A stretch of DNA of 64,000 bases from Ruminococcus sp. (GCA_017397925.1 JAFQHO010000052.1:1-64000), one strand, 5' to 3'. Positions 31,802 to 42,812 are shown, counted from the first letter of the stretch. The notes: generated by a model from the sequence alone, not told the origin. Made by a program: numbers and translations.

Positions 31802-34800
31802 ATGGTTGAATTTATTATAGGAGCGTCAGGAACGGGTAAAACTACTGAACTTCTTGAACGAATAAGACTATGCAGCGGAAAGGAGCGTATTGCTCTTGTT
31901 CCGGAGCAGTATTCAACGGATTTTGATAAAAAGCTATACCGTCATATAGGAGCAAAAGAGTTCAACAGTATGCTGTCCCTTAGTTTCAGCAGTCTTGCAC
32001 GACAACTTTTTCAGCTTTACGGTGAACCTGACCGAAAAGGGGAGTATGCTGATGATATGGCACGGTTGATATTGACATATCAGGCAATAAATGAAGCGAA
32101 AAACAGTCCTGAACAGCTTTTATTTTTCCGCAGAGGAGCCTCACAGACAGGTTTTGCCGAGGAAGTACTTAAGCTTATCGGTGATATGAAAAAATCTGGA
32201 ATATCTCCTCAGAAGCTTATGCTGAAAGCGGATTTATTTGAAAAAAGGCTCCATGATAAAGTGAAGGATACAGCGAATATATTTTACGAATACGAGTTTT
32301 TAATGGAGCAGTATGGCTTTAAGGACCACCTTGAAAATATCCGTGAAGCTGCAAAAGCGGCAAACCTTAATGGATTTTTCAAGGAAAAATCAATATTTAT
32401 TGATGAGTTTGAAAGCTTTACAGGCGACCAGCTTGATATGCTGAAGGTTATGCTGTCATCAGCGGAAAACACCGTAATTGCCCTTCGTACTGACAACGCT
32501 GATGCAGGACAATTTACCCTTTTTGAAACGGTAAACGATACTTACCGACACATATGCAGAATGTGCAAAGAGCTAAATATTTCTGTAAAGGTTACAAAGC
32601 TTGAAAAAAGCAGGCGCTTTGTATCGCCTGATCTTGAATATATCAGCGAAAGAGCATTGCGCAACTTTCCGAATGAGCCGCAAAATGCTCCAAAGCCTAA
32701 GAATGTCCGTATTTTTGAGGCGCGGGATATGTACAGTGAGGCTGAGTATGTCTGTGCGGAGCTTGTTCGTCTTATTCACAGTGACAAAAACATCAAATTT
32801 CGTGATATAGCTGTTATATCAAATAAAATCGAGGACTATGCCGATGTGCTTAAAGCTGCGTTTTCGAGATATGACATTCCCTGTTTTATGAGCATCGAAA
32901 AATCAGTGGCACATACTTCGGTTATGGTGTTTTTTCTCTCCCTTCTTGATTTACTTACAGCAAAAAAGCTGAAAAGCGAGCAGATTTTCCGTTTGCTTAA
33001 ATGCGGACTACTTGAAATAGAGCTGACTGATGTTTCAATTCTGGAAAATTACTGCTATAAATGGGCAATTGACGGTAATATGTGGGCTGAACCATTTACT
33101 GCAGAAGATGATAACCTTGAACTTGTGGAAGCTATAAGAAATGCTGTTATATCGCCAATTCTAAAATTACGTAAAAAAATTGCCAAGGAGAACACAGCTG
33201 AGGGATTTTGCCTTATGCTGTATGACTATCTTACAGAGAGTAATGCCGAACACTGCCTGGGACAGCTTATACTGCGCCTTATAAGGGCTGACAAGGATAA
33301 TGAGGGTGCTGAATTGAAAAGGCTATGGGGTTGTCTTATAGATATCCTTGACAGTGCGGCTGCAACTCTTGGAGATACAGAACTGAAATTCAATGAGCTT
33401 GCAGATATACTGCGTACAATGACGGGACAGATAAGATATTCCTTACCGCCTCAGACTCTCGATGCTGTCACTGCGGCTTCTGCAAGGACTGCACGTCTTA
33501 GCTCTCCGAGGGTGATATTTGTTATGGGAGCTTCGGAGGGCGATTTCCCCAATCAGGTAAATCTCCACGGACTTTTCACAGAGGCGGATAAGCAGATGCT
33601 TGCCGATCAGGATCTTGTAATTGCTCGTCCTCTTACAGACCTTATAGCCTCAGAGCGACTCATTGTATATAAGGCGATTTCTACTGCTTCGGAAAAGCTT
33701 TATATTAGTTATCCGCTGGCGGATTTATCTGGACAGGCTAAATATCCTGCACGTATTACGGAACAGATAATTGAAATGTTCCCTGAAAATTCGGGAATTT
33801 TCATTACAGAGGGTATGCTCACGCCTGATTTTTACGCTGTTACAAAGAAGGCTGCATATTACCACTATATGCAGGATAGGGCAGCAAATACAAAGGAAAT
33901 AGCGTCCATTTATGAAACACTGATTTCAGATGAAGAGTATCGCAGTAAAATTGCCATTGCACTGAGTAAAACAGGGCGGACAGCAGAGTATAGGATAGAC
34001 AGGGAGCTTATGGAACGACTTGAAAACTTTGATCCGTTGTTCTTATCTCCTTCCGCGCTGGAAAGCTACAATAAGTGCCATTTTATGCACTTCTGTGAAA
34101 GGATGCTGCACCTTGAAGTTCCTGAAAAAATTGAGCTTGACCGCCGTATTACAGGTGAACTTATTCATAGCTGTTTGCAGAAAATATTAGGTAAGCGTAC
34201 AAAATCAGAATTTACATCGATGACATATGATCAGCTTTGCAAAGAAATAAGTGATGAAGCCGAAGTGTATCGTAAAGAGAAAATGGCTGGTGATTTCGGT
34301 AAAACGCCAAGATTTGAACTGTTTTTTAATAAGCTTACTGAACGTTTGGGAAATGTTTTCCTCCATAGCCAGCATTCCCTTATGGCAAGTGATTTTGTTC
34401 CGGATGCTTTTGAACTTGATATACGCAAAGGGCATTCTCTCAAGCTCAGCTATGCCGACGGTAAAAATCTGCTTTTCGGTGGAATTATTGACAGAGTTGA
34501 CTTATGTAATGTAGGCGACGATAAATATCTTCGCATAGTTGACTATAAAAGCAGTAAAAAGATAATAAATGAAGTATCCCTTGCAGGTGGACTGAATTTA
34601 CAGATGTTTACATATCTTTTTGCAGTATGCGGCGAAAATGGTATATATAACGGCTGTAAGCCCGCAGGTGTGCTTTATACCCCTATGGAGCTTTCGGGAA
34701 TTGACATAGAGCAATCGAAAATCGAGGAATTCAATCAGGCGGCACTTGACTCGCAGTTGAAAAATACAGGTTTGCTGATTGACAGAAAAGATGTTCTTGA

Positions 34801-35125
34801 AAAAATGGAACACGGTCTTGAGGGTAAATACATACCTGCAAAGCTTAAAAAAGACGGAGAATTTACAAGTAATTCTACAGTTGTATCAGAAATTGGAATG
34901 AATAAGCTGAAAGACTATATCTATGATTGTATAAGCGAAGCAGGAGAGTCTGTACTCAATGGCGATATAGGTGCAATACCTCTTAAAACAGGTAAGAAAC
35001 TTCCTTGCGGTTATTGCAGTTATGCAAATATATGCGGTAACGGTGACGGAAAAATCTGTCGTGAGCCTGATGGTGAAAAATTACAGAAAGCTGCAGAAAT
35101 TCTTGGAAAGGAGATTGATAAATAA
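31802..35125 (+). CDS. addB: ATP-dependent helicase/nuclease subunit B
   Basis: The 1107-residue partner of AddA in double-strand break end processing. Walker A is GASGTGKTT (7-15). The C-terminal nuclease domain carries the RecB-type motif GGIIDRVDL...YLRIVDYKSSKK. The four Fe-S Cys of AddB are present: Cys759 in NKCHFMHFC, and Cys1069, Cys1072 and Cys1078 in CGYCSYANIC. It has nearly the full length expected. The stop overlaps the addA start (TAATG), so the subunits are coupled. Confidence 0.96.
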   Translation: MVEFIIGASGTGKTTELLERIRLCSGKERIALVPEQYSTDFDKKLYRHIGAKEFNSMLSLSFSSLARQLFQLYGEPDRKGEYADDMARLILTYQAINEAKNSPEQLLFFRRGASQTGFAEEVLKLIGDMKKSGISPQKLMLKADLFEKRLHDKVKDTANIFYEYEFLMEQYGFKDHLENIREAAKAANLNGFFKEKSIFIDEFESFTGDQLDMLKVMLSSAENTVIALRTDNADAGQFTLFETVNDTYRHICRMCKELNISVKVTKLEKSRRFVSPDLEYISERALRNFPNEPQNAPKPKNVRIFEARDMYSEAEYVCAELVRLIHSDKNIKFRDIAVISNKIEDYADVLKAAFSRYDIPCFMSIEKSVAHTSVMVFFLSLLDLLTAKKLKSEQIFRLLKCGLLEIELTDVSILENYCYKWAIDGNMWAEPFTAEDDNLELVEAIRNAVISPILKLRKKIAKENTAEGFCLMLYDYLTESNAEHCLGQLILRLIRADKDNEGAELKRLWGCLIDILDSAAATLGDTELKFNELADILRTMTGQIRYSLPPQTLDAVTAASARTARLSSPRVIFVMGASEGDFPNQVNLHGLFTEADKQMLADQDLVIARPLTDLIASERLIVYKAISTASEKLYISYPLADLSGQAKYPARITEQIIEMFPENSGIFITEGMLTPDFYAVTKKAAYYHYMQDRAANTKEIASIYETLISDEEYRSKIAIALSKTGRTAEYRIDRELMERLENFDPLFLSPSALESYNKCHFMHFCERMLHLEVPEKIELDRRITGELIHSCLQKILGKRTKSEFTSMTYDQLCKEISDEAEVYRKEKMAGDFGKTPRFELFFNKLTERLGNVFLHSQHSLMASDFVPDAFELDIRKGHSLKLSYADGKNLLFGGIIDRVDLCNVGDDKYLRIVDYKSSKKIINEVSLAGGLNLQMFTYLFAVCGENGIYNGCKPAGVLYTPMELSGIDIEQSKIEEFNQAALDSQLKNTGLLIDRKDVLEKMEHGLEGKYIPAKLKKDGEFTSNSTVVSEIGMNKLKDYIYDCISEAGESVLNGDIGAIPLKTGKKLPCGYCSYANICGNGDGKICREPDGEKLQKAAEILGKEIDK

Positions 35126-38100
35126 TGAAATGGACTGAACAGCAAGAAACTGCAATAAACGCGAGAAATGCCTCGTTTATAGTATCGGCAGCGGCTGGCA
35201 GCGGTAAAACAGCTGTACTTACAGAACGACTTGTCAAGCTCCTCTCCGATGAAAATTCAGGGGTAAGAGCAGACAAAATTGTTGCAGTTACTTTTACAAA
35301 TGCGGCGGCATCGGAGCTTAAAAAGAAACTGGACAGACGTTTCCGACAGCTAATAAATGATTGTCCGAATGATAGACATCTCCTTAAACAGCAAGTGTTG
35401 CTCCAAAGTGCAAAGATATCTACAATCAATTCATTCTGTTTTGATCTTTTGAGGGATAATATAACGGAGCAGGGGATAACCTCCGGATTTGGTGTGCTTG
35501 ACGAAAACGATGTCAATGTGATACGCACACAGGCCATAAATGAACTCCTTGATGAATATAGCCGTGAGGATTACAATAAAATTTCTTACTTGTACGATAA
35601 ATTCTGCTTAAAGGATCAGCAACCGCTCATTGACGCGATATTTGCAGTTGACAGATTTCTTTCATCTGTTGCTGTAGGTGAAAAATGGCTGGATATAGCA
35701 GTAGGGGAGTACAGGAAGCACTTTGCTGATTCCGTATATTTCAATGCATTTTTCGAAGATATGAAGGTCAAACTCTGCAAAGCTCAGGCTCTTGCTTTGG
35801 AGAATATAAAAGCGATTGAGGATATTTTTCCAGATATGTCGGTGCCGCAGGCGATAAAATCCCTGGAGCAGGCACAGGAGGATTATGTAAAGGTACAGAC
35901 ACTTGTAGACTGTGCAGAAAGACATATTTTCCCCGATGATGATATAGCAGCTGATTGTCTTGATTTTGCAAGGCTTGTGTCGCTGGGTAAAAAAATTGAA
36001 TATAACGTTGCTTTAAGGGATATTTTCAAGGAGCGCCGTGAGCGTATCAAGAAGATATTGAAAGGAGCTGCACCCTGTTTTGCATCTGCACCGCGAGATT
36101 TTGAGGAATCAGGGAAAGTTGCGGAACTTCTTGCAGAGGCTGTAAAACGATTCCGCAGTATAGTATGGGAAAAGAAATGTGCAAGGAATTCTATAAGCTT
36201 TGATGACGGAGAAAGGCTTGTGCTGGAGCTTCTTATAGATTATGATGATGAGGGGAGAATTGTTCAGTCAGAGGCTGCAAAGCGTATAGCAGAATATTAT
36301 GATATAATTCTTGTTGATGAGTATCAGGATTCCAACAATAAACAGGATTTGATTTTTAAGCTTATATCTAAAGGCTTCAAGAATGATAGTGCAGGCAGAC
36401 CAATATATGGCAGAAATGCCTTTGTTGTGGGTGATGTTAAGCAGTCTATCTATCGTTTTCGTCTTGCTAATCCCAGGAATTTTATTGAAGTTATGGAAAG
36501 CTCTGAAAAATATACGGAGGAGAGTGTATCGGAAAATAAAGCAATTCTGCTGAACAAAAACTTCCGAAGCTCACCTCAGGTAATTGATTTTGTAAACTTT
36601 GTTTTCAGTGAGCTTATGACGAAAAAGTGTGGTGAAATAGACTATACAGATGATGAAAAGCTTTATTTTGGCGCAAAACAATATGACAACGGCGAGGACG
36701 AAAGCCGTATTACACAGATAAACTTTATTGATACAGATTCTGAGAGTATTGACGATGCTGAAGAAGATATCAGACCTGAGGCTGAAATCACAGCGAATAT
36801 AATAGCTGATATGATACGAAAGGGCGTAACTGTCACAGAAAACGATGATACAAGCCGCCCGTGTAAGCCAAAAGATTTCTGTATACTTGTCCGCACTAAT
36901 CCTGCAGCAAATATATATGCTGAAGCTTTGGAAAAGCGTGGAGTTGCAGCTAAAGGCAGCGATGAAAAGGGATATCTGAAATCCCGCGAAATAGCTGTTC
37001 TTACTGATTTGCTCAGAGTTATTGCCAATCCCCTTAAGGATGTACCTCTTGCGGCTGTAATGGTATCGCCAATGTATCCTTTCGAGGTGCGTGATTTGGC
37101 TGTTTTACGTTCATATGATAAAAAAATCCCCCTGTTCAGCCTTGTAAGAGCTGCAGCTGATAATGAATATGAGAACGTTGATGAAAATCTTTCGGCAAGG
37201 TGCAGGGAGTTTCTTGAATCCATTGACAGTTTCCGTCTTAGCTCTGTTACAATGACAATAGGAGAGCTTATAAGCAGCATATATGACACTACCGATTTTG
37301 TGTCTGTTATGCAGCAGTATATGGACGGCGAGAAAAAGCGTGCAAATCTGCGTTTGCTTATACAGTATGCACGTAATTACGAAGCGGCTTCCGCAACAGA
37401 GGGCGGCGGTGGTTTAAGCGGATTTGTGACACATCTTGACCGCGTTCTTGAAAATGGAGATTATGAACAAGGAAAGGTTTCAGCGGCTTCGGGAGATTAT
37501 GTAACAGTTCAGACAATGCATAAATCTAAGGGATTAGAATACCCATTTGTATTTGCAGCAGAGCTTGGCTATAAATTTCGTTATGATTCAGATAGGGTAA
37601 TGTGTAGCGATGACGGCAGAATGGGCTTTATTCTCTGCGAAAAAAAGGATTTAAGAAGATACAGGACTTTCCAACAGATTATGCTGAGTGCAGAAGGACA
37701 GCGAGATACGCGCAGTGAGGAGCTTCGTCTGCTTTATGTTGCTCTGACAAGAGCAAAACAACAACTGTTTATCAATCTGAAATGCGGTTCAGAAGAGAAA
37801 AAATTCATAACATCTCTCGTTGAGGAATGTGTTGTAAGCGGAAGCGATACACGTGTACTTGCTGAGGGGGCAAAAAGCTATTCTGAATGGTTCTGGCTCG
37901 CTCTTATGATGCACGGGGATTTCACTGAAATTGCGGAAGAGCTTGATATCGATTGCGGAGCATTTGGCTTTCCTGCTTTCAGTTGTCAGAATAAGATGTT
38001 CAGCTATAAAATGTACAGTGGCTTTGAAAAGGCAGAGATCTCAGCGGAGGAAACGACTTATATCAACGCTGATGCGGATATTGTAAAACGTCTTACAGAG

Positions 38101-38751
38101 CTGTTCGAAAACAGCTATGACCGTACACTCTCGAATACACCGTCTAAGCTGAGTGTTACTCAGATTTCAAAAAAGTTTACAGATGATGAAGGATTTGATT
38201 TCAAGCTGAAACGACCTTCTTTTCTCAGAGAAAAGGGTTATCTTACCGGTGCTGAGCGTGGAACAGCTATTCATAGTTTTTTTCAGTACTGTTCTTTTGA
38301 AAATGCTATATCTGATACAAAATCAGAAATAATCAGGTTAACCGAAAAAGGTTTTCTTACGAAAGCGCAGGCTGATAGTATAAATATCCGCAAGGTGCAG
38401 TCATTTTTCAAAACTGATTTGTACAAAAGAATTTGCGCTTCTACAGATGTTCAGCGTGAAAAGAAATTCACTGTTGCTGCAGCGGAGCTTGAACTGTATG
38501 ACACTGTTTTTGACAGGCTAAAAGGCTCTGACGGAATGATAAAGGGTATTATTGACCTTATGTTTGAGGAAAACGACGGCATAGTTGTAGTAGATTATAA
38601 GTCAGACCGATTTGTATCAGAAGAACAACTCCGTCATAGATATGAGAAGCAACTTGAAATATACAAAGCTGCAATTGAGCTAACCACAGGCAAAAATGTG
38701 AAAAAACTCATTATTTATTCGATCGACCTTGAAAAGGAGATAGAAATATAA
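35125..38751 (+). CDS. addA: ATP-dependent helicase/nuclease subunit A
   Basis: The 1208-residue UvrD-like SF1 helicase fused to a RecB-family nuclease. Walker A is SAAAGSGKTAVL (21-32), Walker B IILVDEYQDSNN, motif III VVGDVKQSIYRFRLANP and motif VI LRLLYVALTRAKQQ. The C-terminal nuclease has KGIIDLMFEENDGIVVVDYKSDR-type residues (Asp, Asp, Lys). With AddB it degrades broken ends and loads RecA. Full length and no frameshifts. Confidence 0.97.
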   Translation: MKWTEQQETAINARNASFIVSAAAGSGKTAVLTERLVKLLSDENSGVRADKIVAVTFTNAAASELKKKLDRRFRQLINDCPNDRHLLKQQVLLQSAKISTINSFCFDLLRDNITEQGITSGFGVLDENDVNVIRTQAINELLDEYSREDYNKISYLYDKFCLKDQQPLIDAIFAVDRFLSSVAVGEKWLDIAVGEYRKHFADSVYFNAFFEDMKVKLCKAQALALENIKAIEDIFPDMSVPQAIKSLEQAQEDYVKVQTLVDCAERHIFPDDDIAADCLDFARLVSLGKKIEYNVALRDIFKERRERIKKILKGAAPCFASAPRDFEESGKVAELLAEAVKRFRSIVWEKKCARNSISFDDGERLVLELLIDYDDEGRIVQSEAAKRIAEYYDIILVDEYQDSNNKQDLIFKLISKGFKNDSAGRPIYGRNAFVVGDVKQSIYRFRLANPRNFIEVMESSEKYTEESVSENKAILLNKNFRSSPQVIDFVNFVFSELMTKKCGEIDYTDDEKLYFGAKQYDNGEDESRITQINFIDTDSESIDDAEEDIRPEAEITANIIADMIRKGVTVTENDDTSRPCKPKDFCILVRTNPAANIYAEALEKRGVAAKGSDEKGYLKSREIAVLTDLLRVIANPLKDVPLAAVMVSPMYPFEVRDLAVLRSYDKKIPLFSLVRAAADNEYENVDENLSARCREFLESIDSFRLSSVTMTIGELISSIYDTTDFVSVMQQYMDGEKKRANLRLLIQYARNYEAASATEGGGGLSGFVTHLDRVLENGDYEQGKVSAASGDYVTVQTMHKSKGLEYPFVFAAELGYKFRYDSDRVMCSDDGRMGFILCEKKDLRRYRTFQQIMLSAEGQRDTRSEELRLLYVALTRAKQQLFINLKCGSEEKKFITSLVEECVVSGSDTRVLAEGAKSYSEWFWLALMMHGDFTEIAEELDIDCGAFGFPAFSCQNKMFSYKMYSGFEKAEISAEETTYINADADIVKRLTELFENSYDRTLSNTPSKLSVTQISKKFTDDEGFDFKLKRPSFLREKGYLTGAERGTAIHSFFQYCSFENAISDTKSEIIRLTEKGFLTKAQADSINIRKVQSFFKTDLYKRICASTDVQREKKFTVAAAELELYDTVFDRLKGSDGMIKGIIDLMFEENDGIVVVDYKSDRFVSEEQLRHRYEKQLEIYKAAIELTTGKNVKKLIIYSIDLEKEIEI

Positions 38752-38752
38752 C

Positions 38753-38791
38753 AAAAAGGCATATGTCACGGAAAATGACATATGCCTTTAA
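38753..38791. terminator. bidirectional terminator between addA and htrA
   Basis: AAAGGCATATGTCA/TGACATATGCCTTT, a perfect 14-bp stem with A-rich and T-rich flanks, serving the convergent genes. Confidence 0.9.
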
Positions 38792-38792
38792 T

Positions 38793-40229
38793 TTATCTTG
38801 GCTGAATAAGAGGATTTCTCTCATCAATTATTTCAGTTGGTTTTTCAGTAGGTTCTGGTTCCATTTCGTTATGAGCTTCATGAAGAATAAGATCAACATC
38901 GATATCTTGTCCTTCGCGGTATACTTTAAGGGTAACTGTTTCTCCTGCCTTAAACTTATTTTTAATACTGTTAAGCTCCTCCATTGTGGTGACAGCTTCA
39001 TCGTTGATACCTATAATAATATCTCCTATTCTGATGCCTGCTGCTTCAGCAGCGCTGCCCTCAGCAACAGTGCGGACGTAGATACCCATAGGAAGTCCAA
39101 GATAGCTTGAATAAACTTCATCGATATTTACAGCGGTAATTCCAATCTGAGGTCTTCCCTTAACGTGTTTATAATTTACAAGGTCGTCAATGATTTCTTT
39201 TGCCTTGTTTATTGGAATTGCAAATCCAAGTCCTTCAACAGAAGCACTTCCGTAGCTGGAGGACATCTTTGCTGAATTAATACCGACAACCTGGCCGCAG
39301 CTATTGAGAAGCGGACCGCCTGAGTTACCTTCATTTATGGCTGTATCTGTTTGAATTAGCGTCATTTGACGGTCATTGATTGCGATTTCTCTGTCACGGG
39401 CTGAAACAATGCCGCTTGTAACTGTACCGAAAAGCTCAAAACCAAGGGGATTGCCGACAGCGATTACAAGTTCGCCTACGCGAAGTTCATCGGAGTTGCC
39501 AAAAGTTGCAGGAGTAAATCCTGTCGCATCAATTTTCAAAACAGCAAGATCTGTTTCAACGTCAAAAGCAACAATTTTAGCACTATACTCCTCATTATTA
39601 TTGAAAAGTACAGTAACCTCTTTAGCCTCACCGGCGGAGTATTCGTCGGTGCTTTCCATATATATAACGTGGGCATTTGTGACAATATATCCGTCCTCAG
39701 TCATTACAATTCCAGTACCAGTGCCGACTCCCTCACGTATCTGCGGTTCTGACTGGAAACCCCAGCCCCATGGATTAAAATTGGTTGTCATATACTGTAC
39801 CTCAAAAAGCGAGGAAATCCCAACAACAGAGGGCATGATTTCATCAACGATATCGGGGAGATATTTAGCATCTGAACGTGCTGCGATATCAAAAAGACCT
39901 GGTGTTTTTTCTGAGGGAATATTTATTTCCGGAGAAGTATTGTTATTGCTTCTCACGGCTTCATCTTTTTCATCGTGGATACTGCTTTCCGATTCTTCAT
40001 TACCAAAATATTTGCTGTTATCAAGAAATTCATGAATCTGTTTAACGGCACCCATGCCTGCACCAAGGATAAGGGCAACTGTAACTAACGTTAGGATAAT
40101 TCGTCCCTTAGGTTTTTTAGGTTTATTTTCAGGGGCATCTCCAGAATAATAGGAGTAATTATTCCCTTGATTATAATATCTATCGTCCTGATTATAGTCA
40201 TTGCCGTAATTATTATACATATCTGACAT
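38793..40229 (-). CDS. htrA: HtrA/DegP-type membrane serine protease
   Basis: The 478-residue protein has a Tyr/Asn/Asp-rich cytosolic N-terminus (1-40), one TM (about 43-65), a linker, and a trypsin-like domain with the triad His in VTNAHVI, Asp in ETDLAVLKI and Ser in NEGNSGGPLLN. One C-terminal PDZ domain (about 360-450, IYVRTVAEGSAAEAAGIRIGD) follows. It should degrade misfolded proteins at the outer membrane face. GAGGT precedes ATG. It is convergent with addA. Confidence 0.94.
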   Translation of the reverse strand: MSDMYNNYGNDYNQDDRYYNQGNNYSYYSGDAPENKPKKPKGRIILTLVTVALILGAGMGAVKQIHEFLDNSKYFGNEESESSIHDEKDEAVRSNNNTSPEINIPSEKTPGLFDIAARSDAKYLPDIVDEIMPSVVGISSLFEVQYMTTNFNPWGWGFQSEPQIREGVGTGTGIVMTEDGYIVTNAHVIYMESTDEYSAGEAKEVTVLFNNNEEYSAKIVAFDVETDLAVLKIDATGFTPATFGNSDELRVGELVIAVGNPLGFELFGTVTSGIVSARDREIAINDRQMTLIQTDTAINEGNSGGPLLNSCGQVVGINSAKMSSSYGSASVEGLGFAIPINKAKEIIDDLVNYKHVKGRPQIGITAVNIDEVYSSYLGLPMGIYVRTVAEGSAAEAAGIRIGDIIIGINDEAVTTMEELNSIKNKFKAGETVTLKVYREGQDIDVDLILHEAHNEMEPEPTEKPTEIIDERNPLIQPR

Positions 40230-40331
40230 TGGCTTACCTCATTTCGTGATTTTATATTTATATTATAATCAGTTATGTGATAAATATATGATAATAGACG
40301 GAAAACTGACTAACAAATAATGTGAAAAATG

Positions 40332-40359
40332 AAAAAGTCCGCCATACGGCAGACTTTTT
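40332..40359 (-). terminator. terminator of the LtaS-thioesterase operon
   Basis: AAAAAGTC...GACTTTTT stem, continued by GCC/GGC pairs, followed by T-rich sequence on the minus strand. Confidence 0.75.
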
Positions 40360-40361
40360 AC

Positions 40362-40757
40362 TCATTTATTCAATTTTTCATAAGTTTTAGATGTAAATTT
40401 CTCGCTGTATACAAGAAAACGCTTGTGAGTTCCGCATCCGATTTCGCCGCATTCGTCATAAGCTTTTATTTCAAATGTAAACTCACGTCCGTTAACAGAT
40501 GTGAGCACAGCTTCTGCAGCTACTTTCATAGTGTCTGGAGTTGCGGAAATATGCTTAATATTAAGTTCCGTGCCGACTGTAGTTTCGCCTTCATCAAGGT
40601 AATCTGCAAGGCAATCGCAGGCAGATGCTTCCATAAGAGCAACCATTGCAGGTGTAGCAAAGACCTTAAGTGAACCGCTTCCCATAGTGGATGCAAAATT
40701 ACTTTCGTTTACTGCAGCATTTGCTGTTCCTTTGATATTTACGCTGATTTCTTTCAT
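40362..40757 (-). CDS. hot-dog thioesterase, FlK-like
   Basis: The 131-residue hot-dog protein resembles the fluoroacetyl-CoA-specific thioesterase-like family: VFATPAMVALMEASACDCLADYL, then ETTVGTELNIKHISATP and VNGREFTFEIKAYDECGEIGCGTHKR. It probably hydrolyses a small acyl-CoA, and natural fluoroacetate specificity is unlikely here. Its start overlaps the end of the LtaS-like gene, so the two are cotranscribed. Confidence 0.85.
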   Translation of the reverse strand: MKEISVNIKGTANAAVNESNFASTMGSGSLKVFATPAMVALMEASACDCLADYLDEGETTVGTELNIKHISATPDTMKVAAEAVLTSVNGREFTFEIKAYDECGEIGCGTHKRFLVYSEKFTSKTYEKLNK

Positions 40758-42619
40758 TATTCTTCTCCTTTGCTTGCTTCAAGAACTTCATCAGGGATAG
40801 GACAAGGGGACATTACGTCACCTATAACACGGTCATATGTAAGAACGTCAAGTTCCTCGTTGTCGGGAGTTCCGTCATTATAATCAGTTGAGTATACAGG
40901 CAGCTTATCGAGATATTCATCCATACTTTTGATAAACGCATCGTGAGGAGCGTCAATTATATCAGCTATAATATAAGGAACATAGAAGAAAGAGAATTTT
41001 TCTTCGGGAACAGTTGAGAAATCCGCACCATAATTGCTCCAGAAGAAATACTTCTGCTCATACAGTGTACTGCAATTTTCACCTGTTATATTGAGCTGGT
41101 TATATACACTTGTTTCGCCTCTGAGGGATGGGAAATGGTCGCCCACAAAGAATACAAGAGTAGGTTCGTCGAGCTTTTTCAGTTCATCAAGAAATACTGT
41201 AAGTCCCTCGTTTGTATGCTGTATCCACTGGAGATAATTTCCGATTTCGTCAGTTGGATCCTCTCCTTGGTCATAGGGCTGGTGATTTTGCATTGTAGTT
41301 GTGTGAATATACATTGGTTCATCTGTTGTTTTAACAAGCTCAAGAAGTTGGTTGAAAATAGTATTGTCATCAACGTATGTACCAAAATGGTCAACGGGAA
41401 CGGTGAAATCTGTAACATTATCGATATCATCGTGGAAAATCATCTGGTCAAAGCCAAAATCACTATATATATTTGTTCTATTGTAAAATGAACTCTGGAA
41501 AGGGTGAACGTAGGCTGTTTTATAACCCCAGTTTTTGTAATACTGAGCAAAAGCAGGCTGTTCACGATCTGCAAGTTCTCTCTGTGGCATATTTGGTGTA
41601 TTAAGACCTCGTACAGGAAGTCCGAAAAGCAGCTCAAACTCAGAACGAACGGTATAACTTGCATATGTGGGAGTAATAGCGATACCGCTTTTACCCTCTG
41701 CACAAGCTTTGTCGAAACCTTCATAGTAGGAGTCGTCTACTCCAAGCTCCTCGAACACACGGAAATCAGCGTAAGATTCGCTCATTACAACAATAACGTT
41801 TGGTTTTAAACCATTATTGAAATTATCGACAGCAATGTGTTCTTCGTCAATAATTTCCTCAATGTATTCCTCGGTATAGTTATCGGGCTCTACTATGCGG
41901 TTTTCAAAGCTTTCGGAAGCTGTTTCAACAAGAAAAGCAAGAAAACTATTGTTATCAAATTTCTCATTAAGAAGAAATGCGTTGTTTGCAGCTGTTGTAT
42001 CAAGCTTAAAGAAGTTATATACAGGAGTATAGAAACTCGGCACAACAATCATACAGATACTTACAACCGAGCATACAGCGGCAGTTACAAAACGTTTTAC
42101 ACCTTTTTGCTTAGGTAATTTAGGGTTGAAGTGGAATACCAAAGCAACGAAAGCAATTACAATCAAGCAGTAAATCACAAGGCTTGGTGTGATTTTTATG
42201 TACGCAAAGGATTTAAGACTTTTGACACTCTTGAAAAGTTTCATATCGGAGAGGATGAGATGGTTTCCATTGGTGCCGTACTTGAAAAGTTCCGTGATAC
42301 TTAATGCCATATAGACAAAGCTATGAATTGCTACAGCGAGCCAACCTTTGCGGAAAATTGCAAGAAGCAGCGAGAAAATCAATCCTGCGGCTATGAAATT
42401 AAAGATAAGCACAGAAGGTCGGCAAGCAGCAAATTGTGCAAAAGAGCTTACAAACTTAAACTGGTTGATTTCAGCCATACAAACTATGAATATGGGAAAT
42501 AAAACAAGTAGAATAATATTAAGCGTCTTATATTTGTCTGAATTTTTCTCTCTTATGCTATTGTATTTTTGTGCCTTTTCAAGAAAATATTTAAATTTTG
42601 TTTTAATTAAATCTGTCAT
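40757..42619 (-). CDS. LTA synthase-family sulfatase-fold membrane enzyme
   Basis: The 620-residue protein has five probable TM segments in residues 25-205 and an extracellular alkaline phosphatase/sulfatase-fold domain (about 265-590). Family motifs are NVIVVMSESYADFRVFEELG (metal site), TYASYTVRSEFELLFGLP (the nucleophile region with Thr), YIHTTTMQNHQPYD and TLVFFVGDHFPSL. It would transfer glycerophosphate onto a lipid anchor or act on related envelope polymers. GGAGG precedes ATG. Whether the product is true lipoteichoic acid is not shown by sequence. Confidence 0.88.
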   Translation of the reverse strand: MTDLIKTKFKYFLEKAQKYNSIREKNSDKYKTLNIILLVLFPIFIVCMAEINQFKFVSSFAQFAACRPSVLIFNFIAAGLIFSLLLAIFRKGWLAVAIHSFVYMALSITELFKYGTNGNHLILSDMKLFKSVKSLKSFAYIKITPSLVIYCLIVIAFVALVFHFNPKLPKQKGVKRFVTAAVCSVVSICMIVVPSFYTPVYNFFKLDTTAANNAFLLNEKFDNNSFLAFLVETASESFENRIVEPDNYTEEYIEEIIDEEHIAVDNFNNGLKPNVIVVMSESYADFRVFEELGVDDSYYEGFDKACAEGKSGIAITPTYASYTVRSEFELLFGLPVRGLNTPNMPQRELADREQPAFAQYYKNWGYKTAYVHPFQSSFYNRTNIYSDFGFDQMIFHDDIDNVTDFTVPVDHFGTYVDDNTIFNQLLELVKTTDEPMYIHTTTMQNHQPYDQGEDPTDEIGNYLQWIQHTNEGLTVFLDELKKLDEPTLVFFVGDHFPSLRGETSVYNQLNITGENCSTLYEQKYFFWSNYGADFSTVPEEKFSFFYVPYIIADIIDAPHDAFIKSMDEYLDKLPVYSTDYNDGTPDNEELDVLTYDRVIGDVMSPCPIPDEVLEASKGEE

Positions 42620-42806
42620 TTTATAAAGCCTCCAAATAAGGGATTATATTTTACACAATATAATATATCACATTATAAATAAACATTCAAGAGGTTTTGA
42701 AAATTATCATAATTCTGTCACCTTTTTCGGAGTTTTGGTAAATGTGTACGGAAAGTCAAAGAGTATTTTGTGTAATATGACAATTAAAAATCATATAAAA
42801 ATATGG

Positions 42807-42812
42807 TATAAT
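42807..42812 (+). promoter_or_regulatory. -10 element upstream of the SDR gene
   Basis: TATAAT preceded by ATATGG, 22 bp before the coding start. I see no good -35 at 17 bp. Confidence 0.4.
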